From contig NZ_FRBL01000002.1 of assembly GCF_900142605.1 (NCBI RefSeq), positions 620,001-684,000 on the forward strand: 64,000 bases of DNA, read 5' to 3'. The translations under genes were made by a program, and so were the position numbers. Below, in pieces: positions 28,898-36,763 of this stretch (position 1 is its first letter; each line of letters starts with the position of its first letter). The stretch is from Chitinophaga jiangningensis (GTDB lineage: Bacteria > Bacteroidota > Bacteroidia > Chitinophagales > Chitinophagaceae). The notes under the pieces are model-generated. The model was given only the letters and a program-made list of their open reading frames with translations. It was not told where the DNA came from and made no database searches.

Positions 28898-29212
28898 ATG
28901 CCCAGGGTAGCATCTAAAATGAAACTCTTCAAAGGCTTTGAAGAGGAATATAAAAAACGCCACGATGAACTGTGGCCGGAACTGCACGCCCTGTTGAAGG
29001 AAAATGGAATAAGCAATTATTCCATTTTCCTTGATCATGATACGAATTACCTGTTCGCCCAAATGGACATCGAAGACCCAAAAGCGCTGGAAAATCTGCC
29101 GGATCACCCGGTGATGAAGCGCTGGTGGGCCTACATGAAAGACATTATGGAAACCAACGAGGATAATTCTCCTGTGAGTTTTCCGTTAAAAGAAGTATTT
29201 TTTCTGGCCTAA
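28898..29212 (+). CDS. rhaM: L-rhamnose mutarotase
   Basis: 104 residues, the same length as E. coli RhaM. The catalytic His22 in YKKRHDELWPEL is in the same position as in E. coli, and the RWWAYMKDIM and NPDNSPVS-like ETNEDNSPVSFPLKEVFFL blocks match the family. It interconverts alpha and beta anomers of L-rhamnose, supplying the isomerase. A second in-frame ATG seven codons on (MKLFKGFEEEY) could be an alternative start; the first is kept because it preserves the family's length. It lies 18 bp after rhaEW and 14 bp before rhaI. Confidence 0.95.
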   Translation: MPRVASKMKLFKGFEEEYKKRHDELWPELHALLKENGISNYSIFLDHDTNYLFAQMDIEDPKALENLPDHPVMKRWWAYMKDIMETNEDNSPVSFPLKEVFFLA

Positions 29213-29226
29213 AAACACTACACGTT

Positions 29227-30501
29227 ATGGATATTGAGAAATACCAGATTGAAGCGTATAACGAACCACTGTTGGCCGCGCATGGTAAGGCTTTTGATTA
29301 TATCGCCTCTACCGTGCCTAACGCTGCTGCTATTATAGACAAGCTTCGCGCTTTCCAGATAGCCATCCCCAGCTGGGCACTCGGCACCGGTGGTACCCGC
29401 TTCGGCCGCTTCCCCGGTGGTGGTGAACCACGCAACCTGGAAGAAAAAATTTCAGACATCGGTATGCTCCACGCACTCAACAGATCGAGTGGCGCTATTT
29501 CCCTGCATATTCCCTGGGACATCCCCTCCAATCCATCCCATATTAAGGCATTAGCTGCCCAGAAAGGGATTGTATTTGATGCGATGAACTCCAATACTTT
29601 CCAGGACCAGCCAGGCCAGGCACTGAGCTATAAATTCGGGTCCCTGCAACACGTAGATGCGGCTACCCGCAAACAGGCGATCGACCATAATATCGAAGTA
29701 ATCAATTACGGTATCGAACTCGGTTCCACCTCCCTCACCGTGTGGCTGTCAGATGGGTCCTGCTTCCCTGGTCAGCTCAACTTCCGGAAAGCCTTCCAGA
29801 ACACCCTCTCCGGCTTACAGGAAATTTACAGGGCATTGCCGGAAAACTGGAAAATGTTTGTGGAATACAAAGCATTTGAGCCTAACTTCTACTCTACAAC
29901 GGTAGGCGACTGGGGCCAGAGCTACCTGTACGCCAGCAAGCTGGGACCACAGGCATATACCCTGGTTGACCTTGGCCACCACCACCCGAATGTAAACATC
30001 GAACAAATTGTGTCGCTGCTGCTCATGGAAGGTAAACTCGGTGGCTTCCACTTCAACGACTCCAAGTATGGCGATGATGACCTCACCGTAGGTGCGATCA
30101 AACCTTACCAGTTATTCCTTATCTTCAATGAACTCATCGAAGGTATGGACGCCAGAGGCATGGAACATGCCACTGACCTGGGCTGGATGATCGACGCCTC
30201 CCATAACGTGAAAGACCCGCTGGAAGACCTCCTGCAGTCCGTAGAAGCGATCATGATCGCTTATGCGCAGGCCCTGCTGGTAGATCGTAAGGCACTCACA
30301 GAGGCGCAGCTGCAAAACGATGTGGCCCGTGCTCAGGAAATCCTGCAACAGGCCTACCGTACAGATGTACGTCCGCTGGTAGCGGAAGCCCGCCTGCTGG
30401 ATGGTGGCGCTTTACAGCCACTTGCTGTATTCCGTGCTGCTGAGATAAGAAAAAATCTTGTCAAAGAAAGAGGCGCCGTGAGCATCGCAACCGGATTATA
30501 A
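29227..30501 (+). CDS. rhaI: L-rhamnose isomerase, RhaI type
   Basis: 424 residues. This is the RhaI type found in Pseudomonas and Bacillus rather than the E. coli RhaA type, as shown by SWALGTGGTRFGRFPGGGEPR near the N-terminus. The metal-site region is VEYKAFEPNFYSTTVGDWG and VDLGHHHPNVNIEQ, GGFHFNDSKYGDDDL, which carry the conserved Glu, Asp and His ligands. It converts L-rhamnose to L-rhamnulose with Mn or similar metals in the cytoplasm. Located between the mutarotase and the kinase, in pathway order. Confidence 0.95.
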   Translation: MDIEKYQIEAYNEPLLAAHGKAFDYIASTVPNAAAIIDKLRAFQIAIPSWALGTGGTRFGRFPGGGEPRNLEEKISDIGMLHALNRSSGAISLHIPWDIPSNPSHIKALAAQKGIVFDAMNSNTFQDQPGQALSYKFGSLQHVDAATRKQAIDHNIEVINYGIELGSTSLTVWLSDGSCFPGQLNFRKAFQNTLSGLQEIYRALPENWKMFVEYKAFEPNFYSTTVGDWGQSYLYASKLGPQAYTLVDLGHHHPNVNIEQIVSLLLMEGKLGGFHFNDSKYGDDDLTVGAIKPYQLFLIFNELIEGMDARGMEHATDLGWMIDASHNVKDPLEDLLQSVEAIMIAYAQALLVDRKALTEAQLQNDVARAQEILQQAYRTDVRPLVAEARLLDGGALQPLAVFRAAEIRKNLVKERGAVSIATGL

Positions 30502-30557
30502 AGAAACCCAATACTCAAGTTCAGCCATTCATGCGTTGGCCCCAAAATCCTTCAGGC

Positions 30558-31901
30558 ATGAAAAAGATTCCCGTTATAGTCGTATTCGATGTTGGTAAAA
30601 CCAACAAGAAACTGTTCCTCTTTGATGAACAGTACCAGCTTATTTTTGAAAGAACAGCCCGATTCAATGAAACAACAGATGAAGACGGAGATCCGTGCGA
30701 AAACCTCGAAAGTCTTCGCCTGTCTGTGTTTGATTCCCTTCGTGAAGTTTTCAAAAAGAAAGATGTAGAGATCAAAGCCATCAACTTCTCCACCTACGGG
30801 GCTAGTTTTGTGTATGTAAATGAAGATGGCAATCCGCTTACCCCCCTTTATAATTACCTGAAACCTTACCCTGCCGCTTTGCAGCAGCAGTTTTATGATA
30901 ATTATGGGGGAGAAGATATTTTCTCGGTGCAAACGGCCTCGCCCGTACTCGGCAGCCTCAATTCAGGGATGCAGTTATACCGGCTCAAGCATGAACGCCC
31001 TGATGTGTTCCGCTCCACCCGATATGCACTGCACCTGCCACAGTATATGAGCTACCTGCTCACCGGCCAGGCAGCCACTGACCTTACCAGCATCGGCTGT
31101 CATACCAACCTCTGGAATTTTGGAGAGAATAAATACCACCAGTGGGTACACCAGGAAGGGATATACGAAAAGCTGGCACCGGTTATGCCGGCCACCCAGG
31201 TGCTGCCCCCACTCTTTCCCGGGGGAGGCTACCAGATTGGTACCGGCCTGCATGATAGCTCTGCGGCCCTGATTCCGTACCTGGTCTGCTTCCACGAACC
31301 GTTTATATTACTGAGCACCGGTACCTGGTGTATCAGCCTGAATCCGTTTAACAATAGTCCACTCACAGCTGAAGAGCTCCGCCAGGACTGCCTCTGCTAC
31401 ATGACCTACCAGGGCAACCCGGTAAAGGCATCCCGGCTGTTTGCAGGATATGAGCACGAACAGCAGCTGAAACGCATTGCTGCACATTTTGGGCAGGCAG
31501 CCATGAAATACCGGCATATGGACTACCAGCCGGCCATTTCTCTGTTACCTGCGGGCAACTTTGCGGACCGCGACCTCCGCATCTTCCCGGATGATACCAC
31601 CGCTTACCACCAGTTGCTTTTTGACCTGGCTACACAACAGTACCATGCCACCAAACTGGTGATGAACAACGGTGATGTGAAAAGAATCTTTGTGGACGGA
31701 GGATTCAGCAAGAACCAGATTTACATGAACATGCTGGCGATGCTGTTTAACGGTATAGAAGTATTTGCCGCTTCCATGGCTCAGGCAACCGCTATGGGCG
31801 CCGCTTTGGCCATTCACCATTCCTGGAATTCGAAGATGATTCCAAACGGTATTATAGAGTTGAAATATTACGCCGGTGGCCTGCCCTCCATGGCGGAATA
31901 A
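30558..31901 (+). CDS. rhaB: L-rhamnulokinase (FGGY family)
   Basis: About 447 residues from ATG 30558 (MKKIPVIVVFDVGKTNKK). A frame extension to 30531 adds nine residues of unlikely sequence. FGGY kinase features: phosphate-1 motif FDVGKTNKKLFLFDE, LLSTGTWCISLNPF in the middle, and VFVDGGFSKNQIYMNMLA near the C-terminus, with MAQATAMGAALA closing the ATPase fold. It phosphorylates L-rhamnulose at C1. Substrate assignment comes from the operon (rhaI upstream, rhaEW present). Last gene of the rha operon; a bidirectional hairpin follows at once. Confidence 0.93.
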   Translation: MKKIPVIVVFDVGKTNKKLFLFDEQYQLIFERTARFNETTDEDGDPCENLESLRLSVFDSLREVFKKKDVEIKAINFSTYGASFVYVNEDGNPLTPLYNYLKPYPAALQQQFYDNYGGEDIFSVQTASPVLGSLNSGMQLYRLKHERPDVFRSTRYALHLPQYMSYLLTGQAATDLTSIGCHTNLWNFGENKYHQWVHQEGIYEKLAPVMPATQVLPPLFPGGGYQIGTGLHDSSAALIPYLVCFHEPFILLSTGTWCISLNPFNNSPLTAEELRQDCLCYMTYQGNPVKASRLFAGYEHEQQLKRIAAHFGQAAMKYRHMDYQPAISLLPAGNFADRDLRIFPDDTTAYHQLLFDLATQQYHATKLVMNNGDVKRIFVDGGFSKNQIYMNMLAMLFNGIEVFAASMAQATAMGAALAIHHSWNSKMIPNGIIELKYYAGGLPSMAE

Positions 31902-31906
31902 ATAAA

Positions 31907-31933
31907 ACCTGATCCTAAATTTTAGGATCAGGT
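31907..31933. terminator. bidirectional terminator between rhaB and araR
   Basis: Perfect 13-bp arms ACCTGATCCTAAA (31907-31919) and TTTAGGATCAGGT (31921-31933); the practical loop is the central 5-7 nt. It serves the convergent genes rhaB (ends 31901) and araR. The TAG stop of araR (31915-31917) and its last codons lie inside the stem, so coding sequence and terminator overlap. Confidence 0.75.
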
Positions 31934-32613
31934 ACAAAGTTCAAAAAGGCCTGCTTATTGGCGTCGTAACGCTTCCGGTCGATCCGGTAATAAAAGGCTC
32001 CTTTCTTGGAGTTTAACTTGTCTTTGTCCGCCAGCTTTACCAGCAATTTGGTGGACAATATCTTGCGGGAGAAATTCCCTTTATCAAATTCCGAATTATA
32101 TACCGACTCATACAACTGCTGTAGCTGCGGAATGGTAAATTTCGCAGGCATCAGCTCCAGCAATAACGGGTGCAGTGCTGCTTTATAACGCAGTTGCTCT
32201 TTCGCTTTATTGACCATCAGCTGGTGGTCAAAGATCAGTTCCGGATGTTGATTGATAGGAAACCAGACGGCGTGGAAGTCTTCATGCAGGTGCTGCTTAA
32301 ACTTCTGCAAATCGATCAGGGCAGTGTAGGCAACTGACACCGTGCGTTCTACCGTGTCTCTGTCGGGGTTGCTGAAGGTATGCAGCTGCTCCATGTAAAT
32401 GCCATCGAGGCCGGAAAGCTTTTTGAGAATCCTTGCTGCGGCAGCATCAGCGCTCTCGTCGGGTTGTACGAACCCTCCTACCAGGCTCCACTCTCCCTTC
32501 CTTGGCTGAAATCCACGCTGGATAAGTAACAGCTTGATATCCTGCCCGTCAAATCCGAATATAATACAGTCCACTGCCAGGAGCATCCTGGTTTGTTGCG
32601 AGTACTTTTTCAT
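31915..32613 (-). CDS. araR: Nudix-type transcriptional regulator of arabinose utilisation
   Basis: 232 residues. Residues about 8-140 are a Nudix fold. The Nudix box lies at 47-69 but is degenerate: Gly47, Glu53 and Arg61 are kept, while the three catalytic glutamates that should follow are Ile62, Lys65 and Leu66. Hydrolase activity is therefore unlikely. Residues about 150-225 form a winged helix (FTIPQLQQLYESVYN, KKGAFYYRIDRKRYD). This matches NrtR/AraR regulators; a Nudix-type AraR is described in Bacteroides. It sits directly behind araA, and an identical palindrome occurs before araB and the GH51 gene. Arabinose as effector is inferred from family and context. Confidence 0.85.
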   Translation of the reverse strand: MKKYSQQTRMLLAVDCIIFGFDGQDIKLLLIQRGFQPRKGEWSLVGGFVQPDESADAAAARILKKLSGLDGIYMEQLHTFSNPDRDTVERTVSVAYTALIDLQKFKQHLHEDFHAVWFPINQHPELIFDHQLMVNKAKEQLRYKAALHPLLLELMPAKFTIPQLQQLYESVYNSEFDKGNFSRKILSTKLLVKLADKDKLNSKKGAFYYRIDRKRYDANKQAFLNFVPDPKI

Positions 32614-32630
32614 AACTGAATTAAAAAGGG

Positions 32631-32680
32631 ATCATCTTCCCGTGCAGCAAAGATAAGTGATTGCTTCACGGGAAGATGAT
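32631..32680. promoter_or_regulatory. araR promoter inside a 14-bp perfect inverted repeat
   Basis: ATCATCTTCCCGTG (32631-32644) and CACGGGAAGATGAT (32667-32680) are perfectly complementary, with inner arms AGCAA/TTGCT. On the minus strand the intervening segment carries TATCTTTG (plus positions 32648-32655), an exact match to the Bacteroidota -7 box TAnnTTTG. The predicted transcript would start near 32641, about 28 nt before the araR ATG. The arms may be an operator for autoregulation or a leader hairpin. Confidence 0.5.
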
Positions 32681-32699
32681 AAAAGTTTGTTGTCAGGTC

Positions 32700-32767
32700 C
32701 GGTTTTAACCCGCGCCTTTGGCGCAGGTTAAAACCGAAGAGGGAGGACCGCCGGTCCTCCCTCTTCG
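32700..32767. repeat. dual-hairpin element 1 (behind araA)
   Basis: Hairpin 1 pairs 32700-32716 with 32720-32736 (16 of 17 pairs) around loop TTT. Hairpin 2 pairs 32735-32749 with 32753-32767 (15 of 15) around loop GCC. Both loops are closed by CC/GG. The shared segment is only CG, so this is the weakest example of the X-A-A'-X'-B-B'-X design. It starts 16 bp after the araA stop codon in the direction of transcription and may end the ara transcript. Confidence 0.8.
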
Positions 32768-32783
32768 TATAACAGGATGGAGA

Positions 32784-34262
32784 TTACCGGAAGCTCGCAT
32801 CATTCCAACGAATCTCATTCTCAAACTGGCGCAGCTGTGTATCCTGATCTATCAGCAGCATTTCAATACCGGCGATACCGGCAAAGTCCTGCAGCTGCGA
32901 CGAGGTCACGTTCTGGCTATAGCAGGTGTGGTGTGCCCCACCGGCAAGTATCCAGGAGGTGCAGGCCGTTTTCATGTCCGGATAAGGCTTCCAGAGTACG
33001 CGTGCTACCGGCAGCTGTGGCAGTTCCCTTGGAGGAGCTACGGCCTGTACTTCGTTTACCACTAGGCGGAAGCGGTTACCCATATCAACCAGGGAGGCAT
33101 TAAGTGCTTCACCGGGAGCTACGTTGAACACGAGGCGTACCGGATCAGCTTTACCACCGATGCCCAGCGGATGCTTCTCACAGGAAGGTTTACCGGCAGC
33201 AATGGAGGAGCAGATTTCCAGCATGTGCGCACCCAGCACCATTTCATTGCCCGGCTCAAAGTGGTAGGTATAATCCTCCATGAAGGAGTTACCACCAGGG
33301 AGGCCGTGGCCCATTACTTTCATGGCACGCACCAGTGCAGCGGTTTTCCAGTCGCCCTCACCGGCAAAGCCGTAGCCCGCCTGCATGAGGCGCTGTACTG
33401 CAATACCCGGTAATTGGATCATACCATGCAGGTCTTCGAAGGTATCAGAGAAGCCTTTGTAGTTACCTGCTTCCAGGAATGCTTTCATGCCCAGCTCGAT
33501 TCTGGCAGCATCGCGCAGTGCCGGGTCCATCAGCAGGTTACCGGAAATCGTGTAGGCGTCGGCGTATTCTTTCACGAGGTTATCCACCTCGCCATCGCCG
33601 ATTTGATTGATCACCTGTACCAGGTCACCAATGCCATGGGTGTTACAGGAGAAACCGAATTGTGATTCTGCTTCTACTTTATCCCCATCTGTTACAGCTA
33701 CAAAGCGCATGTTATCACCGAAGCGCACATAGCGGGCGCCCTGCCAGTCGTTCCAGCCGGCGGCCACACGTGCCCATGCACCCAGTTCTTCGAGTACATC
33801 TGCATCCTGCCAGTGGCCGGTGATCACCTTGCGGTTCATGCGCATGCGACTCATCATAAAACCAAATTCACGGTCACCATGAGCACTCTGGTTCAGGTTC
33901 ATGAAGTCCATGTCAATAAACTGCCATGGAATATCGCGGTTGTATTGGGTATGCAGGTGACAGATGGGCTTGGATAAGGCTTTGAGGCCGCGGATCCACA
34001 TTTTAGCCGGTGAAAAGGTATGCATCCAGGTAATTACCCCGATACAGTTTTTACTTACACTGGCTTCCATGCATACGTTATAGATTTCTTCGGGGGTGGT
34101 TACCACCGGTTTGTATACCACGGTAACGGGCATACGTTTATCGTTACTTAATGAAGCGGCAATTTCCTGGCTGTGGGCAGCTACCTGCTTTAATGTTTCT
34201 TCTCCGTAGAGGTGCTGGCTGCCTGTAATGAACCAGAGTTCGAGTGTTTTCAGGTTGATCAT
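32784..34262 (-). CDS. araA: L-arabinose isomerase
   Basis: 492 residues, normal length for AraA. Recognisable blocks: [15 protein letters not shown] at the N-terminus, [19 protein letters not shown]-type region [18 protein letters not shown], and [25 protein letters not shown] with catalytic Glu and His residues. It converts L-arabinose to L-ribulose using Mn. Third gene of araB-araD-araA; it begins 11 bp after araD. Cytoplasmic, and fed by the GH51 enzyme located upstream on the same strand. Confidence 0.97.
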   Translation of the reverse strand: MINLKTLELWFITGSQHLYGEETLKQVAAHSQEIAASLSNDKRMPVTVVYKPVVTTPEEIYNVCMEASVSKNCIGVITWMHTFSPAKMWIRGLKALSKPICHLHTQYNRDIPWQFIDMDFMNLNQSAHGDREFGFMMSRMRMNRKVITGHWQDADVLEELGAWARVAAGWNDWQGARYVRFGDNMRFVAVTDGDKVEAESQFGFSCNTHGIGDLVQVINQIGDGEVDNLVKEYADAYTISGNLLMDPALRDAARIELGMKAFLEAGNYKGFSDTFEDLHGMIQLPGIAVQRLMQAGYGFAGEGDWKTAALVRAMKVMGHGLPGGNSFMEDYTYHFEPGNEMVLGAHMLEICSSIAAGKPSCEKHPLGIGGKADPVRLVFNVAPGEALNASLVDMGNRFRLVVNEVQAVAPPRELPQLPVARVLWKPYPDMKTACTSWILAGGAHHTCYSQNVTSSQLQDFAGIAGIEMLLIDQDTQLRQFENEIRWNDASFR

Positions 34263-34273
34263 AACGTATGAAT

Positions 34274-34972
34274 TTATTGACCGTAGTAGGAGTTGGGTCC
34301 GTGCTTACGTTCAAAGTGTTTACGAATAAGGGCATCTTTCAGTCGCGGTGCGTTGTGATTGATGCTTTCAGTGAGTTGTGCCATTTGCGCGATGGATTCC
34401 AGCACAGCGCTGTTGTACACCGCTTTGGCAGCGGTTTTTCCCCAGGTAAAAGGAGCGTGGTTACCTACGAGAATCATTTCTATATCATGGTAGGTAAGGC
34501 CGCGTTGGGTGAGTGCATCCATGATCTGAAAGCCGGTCTGGTATTCATAATCGCCCGCAATCATTTCATCGGACATGGGTGCCGCGCAGGGGATATCCAC
34601 CGTGTTGTGATCGGCGTGGGTGGTGCCGTACAGCGGTATGTCGCGCTGACTCTGAGCCCACGCGGTGGCGAAGGTGGAGTGCGTATGTACGATCCCGCTA
34701 ATACCTTCCCAGTGTTTGTATAGTACGGCGTGGGTGAGGGTATCGGAAGAAGGCCGCAGCTGGCCGTCTACGGTTTTTCCGTCGAAGTCAACAATCACCA
34801 TTTTTTCGGGCGACAACTCCTCGTACGGAACACCGCTGGGTTTGATGGCGAAGATGCCTTTGCTGCGATCGGCCGCGCTCACGTTGCCGAAGGTGAATAT
34901 CACCAGGCCTAACGCAGGCAGCTGCATGTTGGCAGCATATGCTTCCTCACGCAATGTCTGATAGGGCTGCAT
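34274..34972 (-). CDS. araD: L-ribulose-5-phosphate 4-epimerase
   Basis: 232 residues. The N-terminus [19 protein letters not shown] aligns with the usual start of the family, so the start at 34972 is kept even though it overlaps the araB end by 26 bp. Class II aldolase-like fold with Zn ligands in [13 protein letters not shown] (two His) and a third His later in [25 protein letters not shown] holds further active-site residues. It converts L-ribulose-5-phosphate to D-xylulose-5-phosphate. The overlap with araB suggests translational coupling. Confidence 0.96.
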   Translation of the reverse strand: MQPYQTLREEAYAANMQLPALGLVIFTFGNVSAADRSKGIFAIKPSGVPYEELSPEKMVIVDFDGKTVDGQLRPSSDTLTHAVLYKHWEGISGIVHTHSTFATAWAQSQRDIPLYGTTHADHNTVDIPCAAPMSDEMIAGDYEYQTGFQIMDALTQRGLTYHDIEMILVGNHAPFTWGKTAAKAVYNSAVLESIAQMAQLTESINHNAPRLKDALIRKHFERKHGPNSYYGQ

Positions 34973-36635
34973 GTGCTTTGGTTTTAGTAAGTGTAGTCGT
35001 GAATTCGCCCAGCGCTTTGTAGCGCTGGTATCTTTTTGCGTATATGCTTACCCGTGTGGCATCGGGATGATATTCTTTTTCGAAGCCCTGTCCCATGGCC
35101 TGCATAGCATCTTCCACCTTGCTGTACACGCCGGCGGCGGTGGCGGCAAACATGGCGGCGCCGAGGGCGCAGGTTTGTTCGGAGCGGTGAATGCGGATAG
35201 GCATGTTCATTACGTCCGCCATCATCTGCATGATGAAGGCAGATTTTTTAGCTACCCCGCCGATGCCTATCAATCCTTTTACCGGCACACCTTCTCTTTC
35301 GAAGCGCTCTACGATGGCTTTGGCGCCAAAGCAGGTAGCTTCCGCGATGGCGCGGAAGAGCCGCGGTGCATCGGTGGCCAGTTGCAGGCCGGTGATGCTG
35401 CCTTTGAGCTCCTGGTTGGCGTCAGGCGTACGTCGACCGTTGAGCCAGTCTACCGCCAGTTCACTGGATTCGTCTACCGGTAGCAATGCTGCCTGCCGGG
35501 AGAGTTCAGGGATCATCTTATCCAGGATTTCTTGTTTGAGTTGGGCGGCTTCGGGCGTAGCCGGCAGGAGGTGCTGTAATGGCCAGGCCAATACATTGCT
35601 CAGCCAGGCGTAGCAATCGCCAAAGGCCGATTGTCCCGCTTCCATCCCCATCATACCGGGGATAACGGAGCCGGGTACTTGTCCGCATATCCCTTTTACG
35701 AGCGTATCGTTCACCTCTTCCATAGGGGCTACCAGCATGTCGCAGGTAGAGGTACCCATTACTTTGGAGAGATGATAAGGTGCTATCTGGCCACCTACCG
35801 CGCCCATGTGGGCGTCAAAGGCGCCAATACCCACGGTAACGGAGGTACGTAATCCCAAACGTTCGGCCCATTCGGGCGACAACTTCCCGGCGGCTTCGCT
35901 GCTGGTGTAAGCTTTATCGAACAGGCGGGCACGGAATCCTGCCAGCAGTGGGTCTATAGCGGTAAAGAATTCTTCCGGCGGCAGTCCTCCGAATTCGGCG
36001 GCATAGAGTGCTTTGTGGCCTGCACTGCAGATGCCTCTTTTGAGGTCAGCAGCTTTTGAACCGCCGGTGAGGAGGAACGGAATCCAGTCGCAGTGCTCTA
36101 CCCAGCTGTGGGTGGCTTCCCGCACTTTTTCATCCACTCTGAGGATATGCAGCAGTTTAGCCCAGAACCATTCGGAGGAATAGATACCACCTACAAACCG
36201 CAGGTAGTTACCCGGGAAGGTGGCGGCGGTGGTATTGATTTCTGCGGCCTCGCCGATGGCCGTATGATCTTTCCACAACACGAACATGGCGTTGGGATTA
36301 TCCTGAAACGCCGGAAGCAATGCCAGTGGCGTGCCGGTGGCGTCTACAGCTACCGGTGTGGAGCCGGTGGTATCCACCGAAATGGCTACCACGGCGGCGG
36401 CTACCTCGGGGCCTGCCTGCGCCAGTACTTTGCGGATGCCTGTTTCCAGGCCTTCGATATAGTCAAGAGGGTGCTGGCGGAAGCGACTCTCTGCGGCGTT
36501 GCAGTAGAGGCCTTGTTTCCAGCGGGGATAGTGTACTACGGCGGCCGCTACCTCGTTGCCGTTGCCGGCGTCTACCACGATGGTGCGTACTGAGTCCGTG
36601 CCGTAGTCAACTCCTATCACATATTTGCTGCTCAT
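34947..36635 (-). CDS. araB: ribulokinase (FGGY family)
   Basis: About 562 residues from ATG 36635 (MSSKYVIGVDYGTDSVRT). Longer frame starts up to 36701 lack family similarity and would run through the palindrome and a hairpin. FGGY kinase blocks: GVDYGTDSVR, SVDTTGSTPV, VMGTSTCDMLVAP, and IGIGGVAKKSAFIMQMMAD near the C-terminus. It phosphorylates L-ribulose. First gene of the araBDA operon. A palindrome with arms TAATTGT/ACAATTA begins only two bases upstream of the ATG, a position where a bound regulator would block transcription or elongation. Confidence 0.95.
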   Translation of the reverse strand: MSSKYVIGVDYGTDSVRTIVVDAGNGNEVAAAVVHYPRWKQGLYCNAAESRFRQHPLDYIEGLETGIRKVLAQAGPEVAAAVVAISVDTTGSTPVAVDATGTPLALLPAFQDNPNAMFVLWKDHTAIGEAAEINTTAATFPGNYLRFVGGIYSSEWFWAKLLHILRVDEKVREATHSWVEHCDWIPFLLTGGSKAADLKRGICSAGHKALYAAEFGGLPPEEFFTAIDPLLAGFRARLFDKAYTSSEAAGKLSPEWAERLGLRTSVTVGIGAFDAHMGAVGGQIAPYHLSKVMGTSTCDMLVAPMEEVNDTLVKGICGQVPGSVIPGMMGMEAGQSAFGDCYAWLSNVLAWPLQHLLPATPEAAQLKQEILDKMIPELSRQAALLPVDESSELAVDWLNGRRTPDANQELKGSITGLQLATDAPRLFRAIAEATCFGAKAIVERFEREGVPVKGLIGIGGVAKKSAFIMQMMADVMNMPIRIHRSEQTCALGAAMFAATAAGVYSKVEDAMQAMGQGFEKEYHPDATRVSIYAKRYQRYKALGEFTTTLTKTKAHAALSDIA

Positions 36636-36637
36636 AT

Positions 36638-36658
36638 TAATTGTTTGTATGACAATTA
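36638..36658. promoter_or_regulatory. candidate AraR operator before araB
   Basis: TAATTGT (36638-36644), 7-nt spacer, ACAATTA (36652-36658): a perfect 7-7-7 palindrome two bases upstream of the araB start codon. The same arms and spacing recur before the GH51 gene at 38366-38386. The identity of the arms with different spacer bases suggests a binding site. Assignment to AraR is inferred from location. Confidence 0.6.
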
Positions 36659-36684
36659 TAAAAATGGGTATGTTAAGTTTTATG

Positions 36685-36760
36685 CTGAAATCCCGCAGCA
36701 CCTGCGGTGCTGCGGGATTTCAGCAATATCCGTTGCCGAAGGCAACGGATATTGCTGAAA
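36685..36760. repeat. dual-hairpin element 2 (behind GH51)
   Basis: X = CTGAAA at 36685-36690 and again at 36755-36760, with X' = TTTCAG at 36718-36723. Stem A is 36691-36702/36706-36717 with loop TGC. Stem B is 36724-36737/36741-36754 with loop GAA. Both are perfect. The element starts three bases after the GH51 stop codon, so a role at the transcript end is likely. Confidence 0.9.
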
Positions 36761-36763
36761 AAA

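Noticed and set aside
36635..36701. Longer start for araB
   Set aside because: Would place coding sequence over the palindrome and the first hairpin arm and has no match to ribulokinases, which begin near MSSKYVIGVDYG.
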